This document shows positions 9,770 to 18,071 of a DNA stretch of 64,000 bases, piece after piece; position 1 is the stretch's first letter, and every line of letters begins with the position of its first letter. The DNA is from Pseudohalioglobus lutimaris. GTDB lineage: Bacteria; Pseudomonadota; Gammaproteobacteria; Pseudomonadales; Halieaceae. Made by a program: the position numbers and the translations under genes. The stretch is taken from NCBI RefSeq assembly GCF_002866825.1, contig NZ_PKUS01000015.1:1-64000 (forward strand). The letters are read 5' to 3'. A model generated the notes under the pieces. It was not told the DNA's origin. It searched no databases and was given only the letters and a program-made list of their open reading frames with translations.

Positions 9770-9793
9770 CCACAGCTGGTTTCCAGCCTGTGG
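9770..9793 (+). other. stem-loop after the symporter gene
   Basis: CCACAGCTGG at 9770-9779 pairs with CCAG-C-CTGTGG at 9783-9793 with one bulge and a TTT loop. There is no T-tract, so termination is uncertain; it could protect the 3' end of the mRNA. Confidence 0.4.
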
Positions 9794-9833
9794 TATCCTC
9801 TCGGCCCCTTGACCAGCAACCAGAGCTCCTGAC

Positions 9834-10484
9834 ATGTCTATTCAGTGCACCATCGTGCCGGTGACGCCCTACCAGCAGAACTGTTCCGTTATCAAATGCC
9901 AGGCGACCGGCAAGGCCGCCATCGTCGACCCGGGTGGCGATGTGGAGCGCATTCTGGAGGCGGTAGCGAAGATGGAGGCCACGGTAGAGAAGATTATTCT
10001 CACGCATGCACATATGGACCATTGCGCCGCGGCAGACGTAATCCGGCAGCAGCTGAAGGTGCCCATAGAGGGCCCCCACAAGGCCGATGAGTTCTGGCTG
10101 GAGAAGTTACCCGAGTGGTGCCAGATGTCCGGCTTTCCACATGCCGATGCATTTGTCCCGGACCGTTGGCTGGACGACAACGAAACGGTAAGCGTTGGTG
10201 CGCAAACACTTCAGGTCGTGCATTGCCCTGGCCACACACCGGGTCATGTCGTGTTTTACTACCAACCCCAGAATGTTGCCTGGGTGGGTGATGTGATTTT
10301 TCAGGGTTCCATCGGGCGCACTGATTTCCCCAAGGGCAATCACGATGACCTGGTCGCCAGCATCCGCGAAAAGCTGTTCCCCCTTGGCGATGATATTACC
10401 TTTATTCCCGGCCATGGCCCCACTTCCACTTTCGGTCAGGAACGCCGTAGCAATCCATTTGTGGCAGATGCCCGCTATGGCTGA
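9834..10484 (+). CDS. MBL-fold hydrolase (glyoxalase II-like, YcbL type)
   Basis: 216 residues of the metallo-beta-lactamase fold. The dinuclear zinc motif is THAHMDH (57-63), and the later ligands are in VHCPGHTPGHV, WVGDVIFQGSIG and FIPGHGPTS. The single-domain size resembles YcbL-like type II glyoxalases rather than full GloB, which has a C-terminal helical substrate domain. It is probably a cytoplasmic thioester hydrolase. The DUF2288 gene overlaps its 3' end. Confidence 0.88.
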   Translation: MSIQCTIVPVTPYQQNCSVIKCQATGKAAIVDPGGDVERILEAVAKMEATVEKIILTHAHMDHCAAADVIRQQLKVPIEGPHKADEFWLEKLPEWCQMSGFPHADAFVPDRWLDDNETVSVGAQTLQVVHCPGHTPGHVVFYYQPQNVAWVGDVIFQGSIGRTDFPKGNHDDLVASIREKLFPLGDDITFIPGHGPTSTFGQERRSNPFVADARYG

Positions 10485-10788
10485 GCTACCCGAGGACCGC
10501 GAGACTCTCCTGCGACGTGAATATGTCAGTCAGACCGCGCGTATCAATTGGCATGACCTGCAGACTTACTATGCCCATGGCAGCGTAGTGGCAGTCAGCG
10601 CAGAACTGGATCTGGTGGAGGTGGCGGTGCAACTGGGACTGGATAATACACAACAGTTCCAGCAGTGGATCGCCGCGCAGCAGGTGTCGCCGGTGCAGGA
10701 TGAGCAGGCGCTGGACTGGTATGAAACCAGGCAATCGCTGTGGGCTGTGGTCGCTCCCCCCTGGGTACTGGTGCAGCAGCGGGACTAG
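10477..10788 (+). CDS. DUF2288 family protein
   Basis: 103 residues that match the small DUF2288 family: SQTARINWHDLQTYYAHGSVVAVSAELDLVEVAV at the start and the ending LWAVVAPPWVLVQ. The function is unknown. The start is either ATG 10477 or ATG 10468; both overlap the end of the hydrolase gene, so the two are probably co-translated. It runs convergently toward the M48 protease gene with 31 bases between stops and no clear terminator. Confidence 0.85.
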   Translation: MAELPEDRETLLRREYVSQTARINWHDLQTYYAHGSVVAVSAELDLVEVAVQLGLDNTQQFQQWIAAQQVSPVQDEQALDWYETRQSLWAVVAPPWVLVQQRD

Positions 10789-10819
10789 CCCAGGGGCAGT
10801 CTGCCAGGCCTCGGTGTTG

Positions 10820-12196
10820 CTACCTGATAACTTTGATCCAATCGCCGGTTCGTGGCTCACCCCGTGGGTACATCCCGTTAAGCAGGCGCAGTTGCGACTC
10901 CGCGTTGGGAATGCGAATGCTGGCGGCAATGCTGGCAAAGGTTGCTCCCCTGGGTACCTGCAGATATTGCACGTAACGTGGCGTCCCGGCCTGCCGCTCC
11001 TTGGGGTGGGTAGGGCGGAAACTCTGGATTATCTGTAGCAGCACCGCATCATCGGTTGCGGAATTCGTTGCCTGGCCTTCCAGCAGATAAGTATAGTTAT
11101 AGTCGATTACGGCCAGGCGTTTGCTTGCACCGGCACTGCGGGCGATCGCCGTGTAGCCCTTGAGCCCCGCCTGATCCAGTTCCTGCCCGCTTTCCAGGTC
11201 GCCCCTGGCGCTAGCGCGCAGGACTGACTCCGGGGAGGCGTTGTTGTCCCGCCTGCGCAAGGTGATGGTCAATGACGCGCTACCATCGGGCGCCGTGGCA
11301 ACCACCGCACGGCTCCCGGACTCTACAGTCCAGCCTTCCGGGTGCTCGAAGGTGAATGCCAGCTTGCTGTGGTAATAGCGATTTTCTTCCCGCTGGCCCT
11401 GTACGCTTTTACCCCACACCAGTCCGTTAATATGGCTGCGAAACTCGCCAGGTTGCTCCGGGCTCTCGACATACTCGTCCAGTTCCAGTTCGCCTGCCGC
11501 GCCAATAACGGTTTGCAGGCGTTTGTCGTTGCGCGGATGGCTGGCGTAGAGCCCATGATACGTGCCGGCGGGTTTGCCGGTAGCCTTGGCCTGCGCACGC
11601 TGGAACTGTTCTTGATCCTTCAGCACACCGATGACCTGCAGCAACGCCTGTGGATCATAGCCGGTCCGGTGCATGTACTCCGCGCCCAGCCGGTCTGCTT
11701 CCAGTTCCATGTCCCGGCCATATCCGCTGATCAATTCGGTGCCATACATGGTTGAGGCGTCCGCCACGTCGGCGCTGCCGGTAAGAATATAGGCAGTGAC
11801 GGCGACCACCTTGTTGGTAATGTCGGCTCTGCCACGACGACTGTGATGGCTGGCGGTAACGTGGCCAATCTCGTGGCCCAACACACCAGCCAACTCTTCC
11901 TCTGAGTCGAGGAAGGGCAGTAATCCGCGGCTTATGTAGATATAGCCACCCGGTGCGGCGAAGGCGTTAATTACTTCCGAGTCCAGCACGGTGAAGGTGA
12001 ATTTCTGGCCGGGATCGTCGGCATTGGCTGCCAGTGCCTGGCCTACACGATTGACGTAAGCCTGCAGTTCAGGGTCATCGTAAACCTGCCCGGCCTCTAC
12101 GATTTTCTGGTGGGCTTCTTCTCCTTTGTTGGCCGCAGTGGCAAGGCTGGCTTGCAGAACCAGTAGGGAGCTGAAAAAAAGGCAGGCCAGGCGCAT
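10820..12196 (-). CDS. M48 family metalloprotease with C-terminal LysM-like segment
   Basis: 458 residues with a signal peptide (about 1-21). The zinc motif HEIGH is at residues 108-112 in a hydrophobic helix, and the third ligand Glu is in ELEADRLGAEYM. This is the BepA/LoiP-type periplasmic M48 group, which handles misfolded outer-membrane proteins. Instead of the TPR region of BepA, the protein continues into a region of unknown fold (about 260-400) and a C-terminal segment (PRGATFASIAASIRIPN to the end) that resembles a LysM. It is the last gene of the 13-gene minus-strand locus, 15 bases after the preceding lipoprotein gene, so it may process that complex. Confidence 0.87.
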   Translation of the reverse strand: MRLACLFFSSLLVLQASLATAANKGEEAHQKIVEAGQVYDDPELQAYVNRVGQALAANADDPGQKFTFTVLDSEVINAFAAPGGYIYISRGLLPFLDSEEELAGVLGHEIGHVTASHHSRRGRADITNKVVAVTAYILTGSADVADASTMYGTELISGYGRDMELEADRLGAEYMHRTGYDPQALLQVIGVLKDQEQFQRAQAKATGKPAGTYHGLYASHPRNDKRLQTVIGAAGELELDEYVESPEQPGEFRSHINGLVWGKSVQGQREENRYYHSKLAFTFEHPEGWTVESGSRAVVATAPDGSASLTITLRRRDNNASPESVLRASARGDLESGQELDQAGLKGYTAIARSAGASKRLAVIDYNYTYLLEGQATNSATDDAVLLQIIQSFRPTHPKERQAGTPRYVQYLQVPRGATFASIAASIRIPNAESQLRLLNGMYPRGEPRTGDWIKVIR

Positions 12197-12211
12197 GTCA
12201 GGCTATCTCGG

Positions 12212-12916
12212 TCAGTACTCGCTGGAAAGAAACTGTAGCAACTGATCGCCAATACCGTCGCAGGCCGTGCCCTGCACGGGTGCAATGATAGGAATAGGTA
12301 CTATCACAGCTGGCATGTAGGACTGGCCGGTAGCGGTAGTGTTGACCCGGCCCACCTCGGCCCTGTCGGTAAAGTCCCAGATCACCGCCTCGTAGTCTGA
12401 GTCATTGCTCCATGTGCCAAAGCCAAAGCAGCCGGCGCCTCCCGGCCCGATACCGCAGGTCATGGAACCGGCGGAGTCGGAACGGACTGTCACCCCGTCT
12501 ACCCAGATCATGTATTCGGTCTTCAACTCAAGCATGCGTTGCGCCACGGGATCCTGTTCCAGCAGGCGTTCTATATCGGCCGGATGCAGCGGCGCGGTGC
12601 GGGGTTCGAACCAGGGATATAGCGCGTTAACGAAATCAATTTCGTTGATTACGGTAATGGACTTATCCCGGCTCGAAATATGATCACCGACGCACTCTAT
12701 AAAGTCCGGCTCGGTCTCGTAGTCGCTGGCGTGGCGACGACCAAGAATGACCACAGTGGAGTCGCCGATACCTTCTGTCGGTTCGTTGAATACCATTTCA
12801 TCCACGGTAGAGGTGACGCAGCCCGAGGTAAGCAGGGCCGCGGTGAATACGCCAAGGGCGGCAATCAGTCGATATGGCCATGGTGCTTTCACTTTGGACT
12901 TATGCAAGCTGATCAT
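12212..12916 (-). CDS. lipoprotein of unknown function (locus gene 12)
   Basis: 234 residues, not recognised by family. The N-terminus is basic, followed by a hydrophobic stretch and a lipobox LTSGC near residue 33. The mature part contains VVILGRRHASDYETEPDFIECVGDHI, reminiscent in pattern of CsgG/LpoB-like proteins (a strand followed by helical segments naming a regulated component), and a loop with two cysteines between glycines (CGIGPGGAGCFGFG). The ATG overlaps the preceding TGA by four bases (ATGA). An outer-membrane lipoprotein role in the locus is inferred. Confidence 0.72.
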   Translation of the reverse strand: MISLHKSKVKAPWPYRLIAALGVFTAALLTSGCVTSTVDEMVFNEPTEGIGDSTVVILGRRHASDYETEPDFIECVGDHISSRDKSITVINEIDFVNALYPWFEPRTAPLHPADIERLLEQDPVAQRMLELKTEYMIWVDGVTVRSDSAGSMTCGIGPGGAGCFGFGTWSNDSDYEAVIWDFTDRAEVGRVNTTATGQSYMPAVIVPIPIIAPVQGTACDGIGDQLLQFLSSEY

Positions 12917-13626
12917 GGTGTCGCGGCCTCCATTACGGTTTCAGCGGTGGGCGCCCTGGTAGCTCGCTTCGCCGGCGCCCTGCGACGGCCCTCCATCCAT
13001 GCTGCGACGTCGGGGACGCGAGTGAAACTGGTGGCAAAGTTTGCGCCTGCATCGCGCAGGGCCATCACTGCCGCCAGGTTGACCGCCGCCTGGTCACTGC
13101 GCAGGAAAGCGGTAGGCGTTTTGCCATAGGAGGGCATGGTCCACTCAGCAATGGGCTTGCCGCTGGTAGTGACCAGCTGGAACCGGTAACGCATCCAGAT
13201 TTCGTAGACCTTGACATTGGTGTGCTGGGGAATGGCGTACTGCAGCTCATCGACAAAAGGAATCAACACCGCATCGACAACCGGATTCATCTGTTGCGGC
13301 GAGGGTTCACCCTTCATGGGTACCAGCTCTGTGAACATGCCCTTGAGCAGGGTATCCCACATGGACACCTGGGCTTCACCGGTGTTTACCACCCAACTGG
13401 ACTCTGAGCGGCTCTTGGCTTCATCGAAAAACTCATGCGTGGCGAATTCCTCGGGATACCAGATGCCCAGCTTCAATGGCACAGGCTCCATCAGTGGCGC
13501 GGGAAAACTGCCCTCTACCTTTACGCGGGTGGGGCCGCAGCCGGTAAGCAGTGCTACGACCAGTAGTGCAACCAGCAGGCGCAGGTCAGGGGCGGTAATC
13601 ACTGAGGGCAACAAAGGTTCCTCCAT
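12913..13626 (-). CDS. lipoprotein of unknown function (locus gene 11)
   Basis: 237 residues, no family recognised. A hydrophobic signal ends in the lipobox LLTGC near residue 30. The C-terminal 30 residues are rich in Arg, Ala and Thr. The ATG at 13626 lies 41 bases inside the preceding VWA gene; an alternative TTG at 13614, preceded by GGAGGAACCT, has a better ribosome site and would shorten the overlap. The body (residues 45-200) has a repeated strand-helix look similar to the neighbouring lipoproteins, but this is an impression only. Confidence 0.7.
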   Translation of the reverse strand: MEEPLLPSVITAPDLRLLVALLVVALLTGCGPTRVKVEGSFPAPLMEPVPLKLGIWYPEEFATHEFFDEAKSRSESSWVVNTGEAQVSMWDTLLKGMFTELVPMKGEPSPQQMNPVVDAVLIPFVDELQYAIPQHTNVKVYEIWMRYRFQLVTTSGKPIAEWTMPSYGKTPTAFLRSDQAAVNLAAVMALRDAGANFATSFTRVPDVAAWMEGRRRAPAKRATRAPTAETVMEAATP

Positions 13627-14584
13627 TGCGATAGGCTAGCTCTCGCATTAGTGTAGCGAAGCGAATGCCTGTCGTCTGCAAATGTGGTGCGCGAATAAAC
13701 TGTACGGGGAAACCGACGCCGTGTATGCGTACCAGGCGGTCGCCGTTGGCGTCCTCACGATTTATACGATCCACCGTCGCGACTACCGAGGCGATGGACT
13801 CGCCGGTGAATTCATCGCCAAATACATACAGGCTGATTTTCTTGCCCGGGTCGTAAAAGGTGCGAATGGCGGCGGTGATGCCCTCCACTGGACTTGAGTT
13901 GCTGAACACATTCCAGCTGCGCAGGTTCTGCATGATTACATTGCGCCGGCCCGGTGTATCGGGAATCCACTGCCCGCGATAACGGCTGAACATGTACTGG
14001 CCCATGTCATTCATCACCTGTATGCCCTTTACTTCCGGATAGATGCTCAGGGTGGCCTCAACCTCCTGGATCATCCGTTCCCATGCGTAGGAGAACATGG
14101 AACCGGACGTGTCAATGATGAAGATGATGTACTCGCTGTCTACCGGTATACCGCCGATGAGGTTGTTTTTGGACTGGTACTGGCTGCCTAGCAAGCGCTT
14201 CATCTCCGCGCTCAACTGTTGGCGGGCGATGGCCAGTTGCTCGTTGATTATGTCGTTGCTGTTAGTCTCGACCTGAATGCTGTCGTAGCGCGAGCGCGCA
14301 TTGGCCAGCTGTCCACGAAGTATGGCGATTCGCTCAAGGTGCTCTGAAAGCTGCTCCTGCCTGGCGTTGAGGTCGCGGTTAAGCACCACAGACTCACCGC
14401 GCATTTCATGGATTTGCTCCTGTAGATTCGCCAGCTTGCCCTCAAGGTTGATCGTAGATGCCTCAATGATCTGCGGTTGCACGGTTTTAGTGATCATTAA
14501 CAGCAGGATCACGGCACCGAAGCCACAGCAGATTACGTCGAGGAACGACAGGGAAAACTGCTCTGTAGCGCGACGGCGGGGCAT
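13586..14584 (-). CDS. membrane-anchored VWA protein with TolR/MotB-like helix (locus gene 10)
   Basis: 332 residues. The N-terminus carries one membrane helix, FSLSFLDVICCGFGAVILLL (10-29), with an Asp at residue 16 at the start of the helix, like the ion-carrying Asp of TolR/ExbD/MotB. Residues 40-130 are heptad-rich and probably coiled coil. The von Willebrand A domain starts near residue 157 with the MIDAS motif FIIDTSGSM; the downstream Thr and Asp positions look plausible (YVFGDEFTG). The VWA domain would face the periplasm. The gene is the second of two homologous tandem genes, overlapping the first by one base (TGATG). Confidence 0.85.
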   Translation of the reverse strand: MPRRRATEQFSLSFLDVICCGFGAVILLLMITKTVQPQIIEASTINLEGKLANLQEQIHEMRGESVVLNRDLNARQEQLSEHLERIAILRGQLANARSRYDSIQVETNSNDIINEQLAIARQQLSAEMKRLLGSQYQSKNNLIGGIPVDSEYIIFIIDTSGSMFSYAWERMIQEVEATLSIYPEVKGIQVMNDMGQYMFSRYRGQWIPDTPGRRNVIMQNLRSWNVFSNSSPVEGITAAIRTFYDPGKKISLYVFGDEFTGESIASVVATVDRINREDANGDRLVRIHGVGFPVQFIRAPHLQTTGIRFATLMRELAYRNGGTFVALSDYRP

Positions 14585-15678
14585 CAGGGCCAGTCCTTGG
14601 AGGGGCTCAGGAAAGAGCCCTGGCTGACCTGGGCCAGCTGCCAGAATTCTGACGCGGCCATGGGATCGCCCTCCATAGGAGCGAGAATCACGTTAACGGG
14701 TACGCCGCCCGGTAGCTGGCGCACCGCGTCGCGATAAAACTTCTGTCGCTCCCGGCCGCTAACCTTTGTGCCCCGGGGGGGATTGGTGCCCTGGGTGGGC
14801 AGACCGTCGGTAATCAGGAAAATGTTGTCTGGCGAGGGTGAAAGTTGCTGCAGTGCGATGAAAGCGTTTTCCAGACTGGTGCCACCACTGGGTACTATTT
14901 TGCGCAAGGCAGCGGAAACTCCCTCCAGTTGCGACTGGTCTGCCACTTCCAGCCACTTGCCCTCGGTACCGGCGAGTGCCGGCGCGGCCTGCGTGTTGAA
15001 GGTGATCACCTGGTAGTCTGAACTGACTGGCAGCTGCGCAGTGAGCCAATCCACGGTGTTGAGGGCGCGGGTCCATTTATCCGCCGCGCGCTGCACATCT
15101 TCGCCCATATTGCGCAGGCGGATAATGTTCACCAGGCGATCGGCCAGCATGCTGGAGGAAACATCCAGCAGAATAGCGATACGGCGGCCACCCAGGTTCA
15201 GGCCGGTGAGGTACTGTCGGTTGCCCTCACCGACGAAAGTGCGGGCGCTGTTGCCGCCGTCTTCCGGCGCCGATTCACGCAGCTTCTTTACCTCGTCTTC
15301 CAGGGAGCGTATCTCCGCTTTTAGCTGCTCGATGTCAGCGTCCTCGGTATACCCCTCTGCACGCAGTGACTGGATCAGCGCCTCATATTCGCTGATGTCT
15401 TCGGTAATACGGGTTGCCCTGCCCTGTGCTTCAACCATCTGCAGGTCCACGTCAGACAAGGTATTACGCAGTTTTACCAGTCCCTCCCGACCGTGGGTCA
15501 CTTCCTCTTCCAGGAGGTCAACCTCGGAGAGCAGGTCGCGGTTGAGGTCTTCAGTGTGTACCGCCATGGAGTGATCGATGATCAGGAATACCAGCACCAC
15601 CGCGCCAAAGCCGCAGGACATAACGTCCAGGAAGCTGAGGTTGAAGGTGGTGAACTCGCGTTTCTGTTTCCTGGGCAT
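14584..15678 (-). CDS. membrane-anchored VWA protein with TolR/MotB-like helix (locus gene 9)
   Basis: 364 residues, clearly paralogous to the next gene. The N-terminal helix has the same motif, FNLSFLDVMSCGFGAVVLVF (12-31), with Asp18. Residues 40-135 form a predicted coiled coil rich in Glu, Leu and Arg. The VWA domain begins with IAILLDVSSSM (MIDAS DVSSS). The Thr position is probably in PSGGTSLENAF and the Asp in LITDGLPT, which makes the metal site look complete. The pair, placed just after the TolQ-like gene, suggests a heteromeric stator partner. The gap to the upstream gene is 45 bases. Confidence 0.87.
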   Translation of the reverse strand: MPRKQKREFTTFNLSFLDVMSCGFGAVVLVFLIIDHSMAVHTEDLNRDLLSEVDLLEEEVTHGREGLVKLRNTLSDVDLQMVEAQGRATRITEDISEYEALIQSLRAEGYTEDADIEQLKAEIRSLEDEVKKLRESAPEDGGNSARTFVGEGNRQYLTGLNLGGRRIAILLDVSSSMLADRLVNIIRLRNMGEDVQRAADKWTRALNTVDWLTAQLPVSSDYQVITFNTQAAPALAGTEGKWLEVADQSQLEGVSAALRKIVPSGGTSLENAFIALQQLSPSPDNIFLITDGLPTQGTNPPRGTKVSGRERQKFYRDAVRQLPGGVPVNVILAPMEGDPMAASEFWQLAQVSQGSFLSPSKDWP

Positions 15679-15723
15679 GACCTTGCTACCCGTAACCGGA
15701 TGGCCTGTCGACCTGGCACCTGA

Positions 15724-16974
15724 TCACGACTTGACCTCGATCAACAGTGCTTCGCCTTCAGGCAACGTAATGCGGTCTCCCACGGCCAGCAGGGTACCGC
15801 CGGCGGCGCTCTGTCCATTTACCGCGATCGAGTCGCTCAATTCCCAACCGGAAGCGCCGTCAACGACGTTCACTCCCGTGGCGATACGCAGGCCATCGAC
15901 CAGAGGGCGGGCTATGGCCCCGGAGAGCAAGTGACTGGGCCTTGCCACCGGCACAGGTTTCATTAATGTCGGCTCAATGGGCGCCACTGTCTGCTGCTCA
16001 TCGCCAGCCAGGCAGGGCAGGCGGGTGACAAAGCTGACAGGGCCGTCGCGCTGCACCAGGTGGTCCCCGTGTCGCAGCGCCGCCCGCCATAGTTCATCGG
16101 CAGCAGCGACCTGCAGTTGGGCGAAGCTGTCTTGCAGGCCGGGCAGCAGTGCCACCAGCGGGTCGGCAATGATGTGGTCTGTTGGTTGCCTGTCGCCCAT
16201 CGCCTCTGCTATGGCGGTGATCAGGCGCTGTCCCGCCGCAGTCATATCCGTGGCGGAAACCCTGGCGCGATAGCCATTGATCTCGATGTTTGTTTCCGGT
16301 TGTGCAGCCAGTGACTGCAGCGCTGTCGGCAGCGCATCATAAAGGTGTTGTTCAGTACCTGCCTTGCGTCTCGGGTCAAAGCGTGTCTGGCGAATAAATG
16401 CGCTGGCGGCGACCTCCACCAAACGTTCCTGCAGTTGCAACATGCCACAACCGGGCAGCGGCACAACGCGTTCAATGCTCACCTCGCTGCCGCTGTTCGT
16501 GACGATGGTGAGCAGCGCCTGGTGCAGTTGCAGCTCGAGATGGAACAGCCTGCCGGGACTCCCATAGAGGCTGCTGAGCAGGATGCTGCGATTGACCAGT
16601 CCAACCGCATTGAATGGACAGTGCTGTGCTATGCCCAGCAGCAGGCTCAATTGCTCGCGTTGCATACTGCCGGAGCAGGCCAGTACCAGTTCGTTGGGTT
16701 GACCGGCTTCCCGGTGGACCTGTTGCAGGTGAGCATGAACCAGGTCAGCACTGTGACGGGCAGGGCCCAGCGCAGGTTGTAGTGGCTCGGTGCTCAGCTG
16801 CCACCAGTAGCGGTTGTTGATATCCCGTGGTCGAAGTCTGGCGCTGCTGCGTGCCGCATTGCCGAAGCGGTAGTCGCTGCCATCAAGCAGGGCATACCCC
16901 GGACTCTGTACGGCGCTGTCTGCCCCCCAGAGCTGCAGGTTGCAGTCGTTGATGTCAAGCAGGGCAACGCTCAT
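15724..16974 (-). CDS. Hsp70/actin-like ATPase-fold protein (locus gene 8)
   Basis: 416 residues. The start SVALLDINDCNLQLW resembles the phosphate-1 strand of actin/Hsp70 ATPases (D.G/N..), and NELVLACSGSMQREQLSLLLGIA followed by FNAVGLVNRSILLSS resembles the strands around VTVPA and the NEPTAA region of DnaK. The second phosphate loop is degenerate, so ATP hydrolysis is uncertain. The C-terminal 60 residues (SDSIAVNGQSAAGGTLLAVGDRITL) look like a small beta domain of the FHA/SMAD kind. There is no signal peptide, so it is cytoplasmic. It overlaps the TolQ-like gene by four bases and could be its cytoplasmic regulator. Confidence 0.6.
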   Translation of the reverse strand: MSVALLDINDCNLQLWGADSAVQSPGYALLDGSDYRFGNAARSSARLRPRDINNRYWWQLSTEPLQPALGPARHSADLVHAHLQQVHREAGQPNELVLACSGSMQREQLSLLLGIAQHCPFNAVGLVNRSILLSSLYGSPGRLFHLELQLHQALLTIVTNSGSEVSIERVVPLPGCGMLQLQERLVEVAASAFIRQTRFDPRRKAGTEQHLYDALPTALQSLAAQPETNIEINGYRARVSATDMTAAGQRLITAIAEAMGDRQPTDHIIADPLVALLPGLQDSFAQLQVAAADELWRAALRHGDHLVQRDGPVSFVTRLPCLAGDEQQTVAPIEPTLMKPVPVARPSHLLSGAIARPLVDGLRIATGVNVVDGASGWELSDSIAVNGQSAAGGTLLAVGDRITLPEGEALLIEVKS

Positions 16975-17768
16975 GATGAAACCAGGTGACGCAGCAGGCG
17001 CTTGTCGGCATAGCGTTGGCAGTCCAGTACCAGGCGCTCTTGCGACAGCTGCAACTGGTGCAGACAGAACATGATGATGATCGACAACACCAGGGCGACG
17101 AAAGTGCTGTTAAAGGCGACACCCAGGCTGACGGTAACGCCGCTGATGTCACCCTCAACAGCCTTGTAGGCCTGGCCCAGTGCTTCACCGATACCGCGCA
17201 CTGTGCCGATAAAACCGATAGAGGGGATGGCCCAGGCGATATAGCGCACCATGGACAGCTCTGAATCGAGTCGGTCGGCTTCGATTTCACAGCTCTCCTT
17301 GATGGTGTCGGAAACAGCCTGAATGCTGCCGGTGGTGGCGAAGCGCTGCAGTGCGGAGAGCAGGGTGCGTGGCAGCAGGTAGTCCTGTTCGTTTTCCGGC
17401 AGGGCCTCCAGGGAGCGACTGTATTCCCGCGCATCCTCGGGCAGCACACTGGTGCCCTCGGGGATGTCCAGCAGGCGCCGGTTCAACAGGGACTGCTCAT
17501 TGATCGTGCGCCTGCCCTTGTAGCCCATGATAGCCAGCGCCCATATCAGCAGTATGAAGCAGGCCTCCTGCTCAAGGTCGCGAATCACCACGGCGAAGCT
17601 GCGCTCCGGCACATAGTCCTCACCTGATTGCTGCAGCGCCATCTCCTTACGGATTTGTTCATCGGCGGCGGGACGGATGGCACCGACGTACACCGCATGT
17701 ACCACGATCACTGCGATAAGCAGTGCGAACAGTTGGTAAATGAACTCGGATGACATCCGTTGCTTCAT
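16971..17768 (-). CDS. TolQ/ExbB/MotA-like proton channel subunit (locus gene 7)
   Basis: 265 residues. Membrane helices lie at about 9-31, 69-84, 173-198 and 211-236. The last two carry the family signature: IPSIGFIGTVRGIGEAL (181-197), equivalent to the P..GLLGTV.G segment of TolQ/ExbB, and GVAFNSTFVALVLSI (216-230), equivalent to the helix with the conserved Thr. The family forms pentamers around two TolR/MotB helices and uses proton or sodium flow to do mechanical work. Here the following VWA genes provide the likely partner helices. It has one more N-terminal helix than TolQ. Confidence 0.88.
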   Translation of the reverse strand: MKQRMSSEFIYQLFALLIAVIVVHAVYVGAIRPAADEQIRKEMALQQSGEDYVPERSFAVVIRDLEQEACFILLIWALAIMGYKGRRTINEQSLLNRRLLDIPEGTSVLPEDAREYSRSLEALPENEQDYLLPRTLLSALQRFATTGSIQAVSDTIKESCEIEADRLDSELSMVRYIAWAIPSIGFIGTVRGIGEALGQAYKAVEGDISGVTVSLGVAFNSTFVALVLSIIIMFCLHQLQLSQERLVLDCQRYADKRLLRHLVSS

Positions 17769-17777
17769 AGTCTGGTC

Positions 17778-18068
17778 CTAAATATCCACCGGGAAAGAGA
17801 CGGAGAGATCCTCGGAAATCTGTTCCGAGGACTCGTAGTCGAAAGGGTCGCGCGAGGCGGCCACACTCGCGCCCCCAGCGGGCTCGTTGGTGGCAGGGGC
17901 TTGGTTCGCCTGTTCTGTTGCCGGGACAGCAGCCTGGTTGTCCGCGCCATTGTCGTCAGCATTTCCCGCCGACTCAGCCGTACTATTGACCGCATCCTGG
18001 GCATACAGGCGAGCGCCACCCAGCGACAGGGCCAGGCATGTGATTGCCACAATCAATCTGGTGGTCAT
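17778..18068 (-). CDS. small exported protein (locus gene 6)
   Basis: 96 residues: a signal peptide (cleavage near LYAQ), a low-complexity Ala/Asn/Glu/Pro linker and a C-terminal stretch RDPFDYESSEQISEDLSVSF that ends in PVDI. The sharp contrast between linker and C-terminus suggests that only the last 25 residues are a functional peptide, perhaps a docking motif for a neighbour. It fits tightly between its neighbours (3 and 9 bases). No family is recognised. Confidence 0.7.
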   Translation of the reverse strand: MTTRLIVAITCLALSLGGARLYAQDAVNSTAESAGNADDNGADNQAAVPATEQANQAPATNEPAGGASVAASRDPFDYESSEQISEDLSVSFPVDI

Positions 18069-18071
18069 GCC

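Noticed and set aside
12598-12622. tRNA-like GGTTCGAACC motif
   Set aside because: It lies inside the lipoprotein gene and lacks a clover-leaf context.
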